Origin: Holosporales bacterium
GTDB taxonomy: Bacteria; Pseudomonadota; Alphaproteobacteria; RUG11792
Reading direction: 5' to 3'
NCBI GenBank assembly: GCA_031286725.1
Contig: JAITTR010000026.1
Location: 1-6,716 of the forward strand
Length of the DNA stretch: 6,716 nt
In this document: positions 6,078 through 6,716 of the stretch, one piece after another
Layout: every line of letters starts with the position of its first letter
Numbering within the stretch: the stretch's first letter is position 1
Notes under the pieces: model-generated
Told to the model about the DNA's origin: nothing
Databases searched by the model: none
Seen by the model: the letters and a program-made list of their open reading frames with translations, nothing else
Program-made: the position numbers and the translations under genes

Positions 6078-6512
6078 ATTGTTGCGTTTGCAGCTCGATA
6101 TATTGATTTGCCTCAGAAAGTAAAATTTCATGATATTTGGATTAACGGGCGAATTGAAATCGCAGAGAAAGTTTCAAGATTTAAAGAGCGTACAATTAGC
6201 GGAAGAAAAAACAAATGAGTTGTAGGGTTGCCTTGGAAAGGCAATTAACTTTGTATTTCAAAACAAGGAGATTTATTTAAATGAGTCTCTGGATTCCGGA
6301 GGAAAAATAGAACTTGTTTACAACGAGTTCTGTGTTGCCTTGAAGCTAAACATGTGGAAAATGACAGAATTCCTGGGAAAATTACAAAGCAGGCTATTGA
6401 CTTAGCAAATATTGAGATATTACTTACGGCTATAAAATCTGAGGGGACGTTTACAAACCATAGAGACTTTTTAACTGTTTTTTTGAAAAGGCTAATTAAT
6501 CTCCATTTCTGA
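6078..6512 (+). pseudogene. Broken, unidentified coding region in shifting frames
   Basis: Three overlapping plus-strand pieces have protein-like composition but no intact gene. Piece 1 (6078-6218) includes RYIDLPQKVKFHDIWI; the LPxK-HDIWI pattern is loosely like family 2 glycosyltransferases, a weak hint only. Piece 2 (6226-6405, next frame) includes GKAINFVFQNKEIYLNESLD and GGKIELVYNEFC. Piece 3 (6285-6512, back in the first frame) includes LEAKHVENDRIPGKITKQAI, then DLANIEILLTAIKSEG and DFLTVFLKRLINLHF. A switch from piece 2 to piece 3 near 6340 would give one continuous product. A strong ribosome-like AAGGAG (6265-6270) precedes an ATG at 6281, but that frame stops after nine codons. Hairpins at 6228-6244 and 6310-6330 lie within it. 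I cannot name the ancestor; it may be more than one gene. Confidence 0.45.
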
Positions 6513-6538
6513 GCTAGGTCGTGTTTTTTAACTCTTCT

Positions 6539-6716
6539 CTAAGATTGTGCAAAAGCTTTCAACTTTTCCACGTTATTAGAAAGTAATACGTCGATATTCT
6601 CTAGAATTTTTTCTATGCTTCAATTCTCCACTGAATTTTTAGCAGTAATTCGATAATGTCATCGGGAAATCTTTTTCTGATCAGTTTTGCTGGGTTGCCT
6701 CCCCTCAGATAACTCA
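6539..6716 (-). pseudogene. C-terminal remnant of an unidentified gene, frameshifted, enters from right edge
   Basis: From the right edge a minus-strand frame reads 33 codons (6714-6613), including RGGNPAKLIRKRFPDDIIEL and LLKIQWRIEA, then stops. The neighbouring frame (6619-6539) continues at once with IEKILENIDVLL and NNVEKLKAFAQS before its own stop. Restoring a single base near 6615 would join them into one helical, charged C-terminus (…RIEA-IEKIL…), so a one-base deletion is the simplest reading. I do not recognise the protein. A programmed or sequencing frameshift is possible but less likely in this decayed setting. Confidence 0.45.

Noticed and set aside
1..6716. CRISPR array, toxin-antitoxin pair, phage genes or defence cluster
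   Set aside because: No regular spaced repeats, no small paired genes with known motifs and no phage structural genes are visible on either strand.

Overview
The window is AT-rich, sparsely coding DNA that looks like a reduced, host-associated alphaproteobacterium, probably of the Rickettsiales/Holosporales type. Four things point there. DapA has the GSTGE loop and a C-terminal FVEPNPIPVKY block that I recall from rickettsial DapA. A lytic transglycosylase gene is divergent from dapA, an alphaproteobacterial arrangement. A K+-independent H+-pyrophosphatase is present. Long gene-free stretches hold frameshifted gene remains. The lineage is inference from protein resemblance and needs a database search.

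Layout from left to right. The 5' end of a lytic murein transglycosylase gene (slt-like) leaves the left edge on the minus strand. A gap of only 46 bases separates its likely TTG start from dapA (413-1276, +), which makes a precursor of diaminopimelate and lysine. About 1.25 kb without a recognisable gene follows, with several perfect inverted repeats and at most an unidentifiable ORF scrap. Next is a complete hppA (2528-4609, +), with a hairpin just after its stop. From about 5320 down to 4857 on the minus strand lies a decayed IS1595-family transposase, broken by frameshifts and deletions. Just upstream of it on the same strand is a short mreD-like gene (5379-5750), then a complete tRNA-Gly with anticodon CCC (5770-5843) and a near-consensus promoter. 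The last 850 bases hold two broken, unidentified coding remnants: one on plus (about 6078-6512) and one entering from the right edge on minus (6539-6716).

Function. Slt, DapA and MreD all concern the cell wall: glycan cleavage, the diaminopimelate precursor, and the rod-shape elongation machinery. They are not one operon, and their strands differ. HppA is an inner-membrane pump that turns PPi hydrolysis into a proton gradient, plausible for an energy-limited intracellular cell. I found no new multi-gene system, CRISPR array or defence island. The most informative non-routine features are the transposase fossil beside mreD, the retained tRNA-Gly(CCC), and the set of short-spacer palindromes confined to non-coding DNA.
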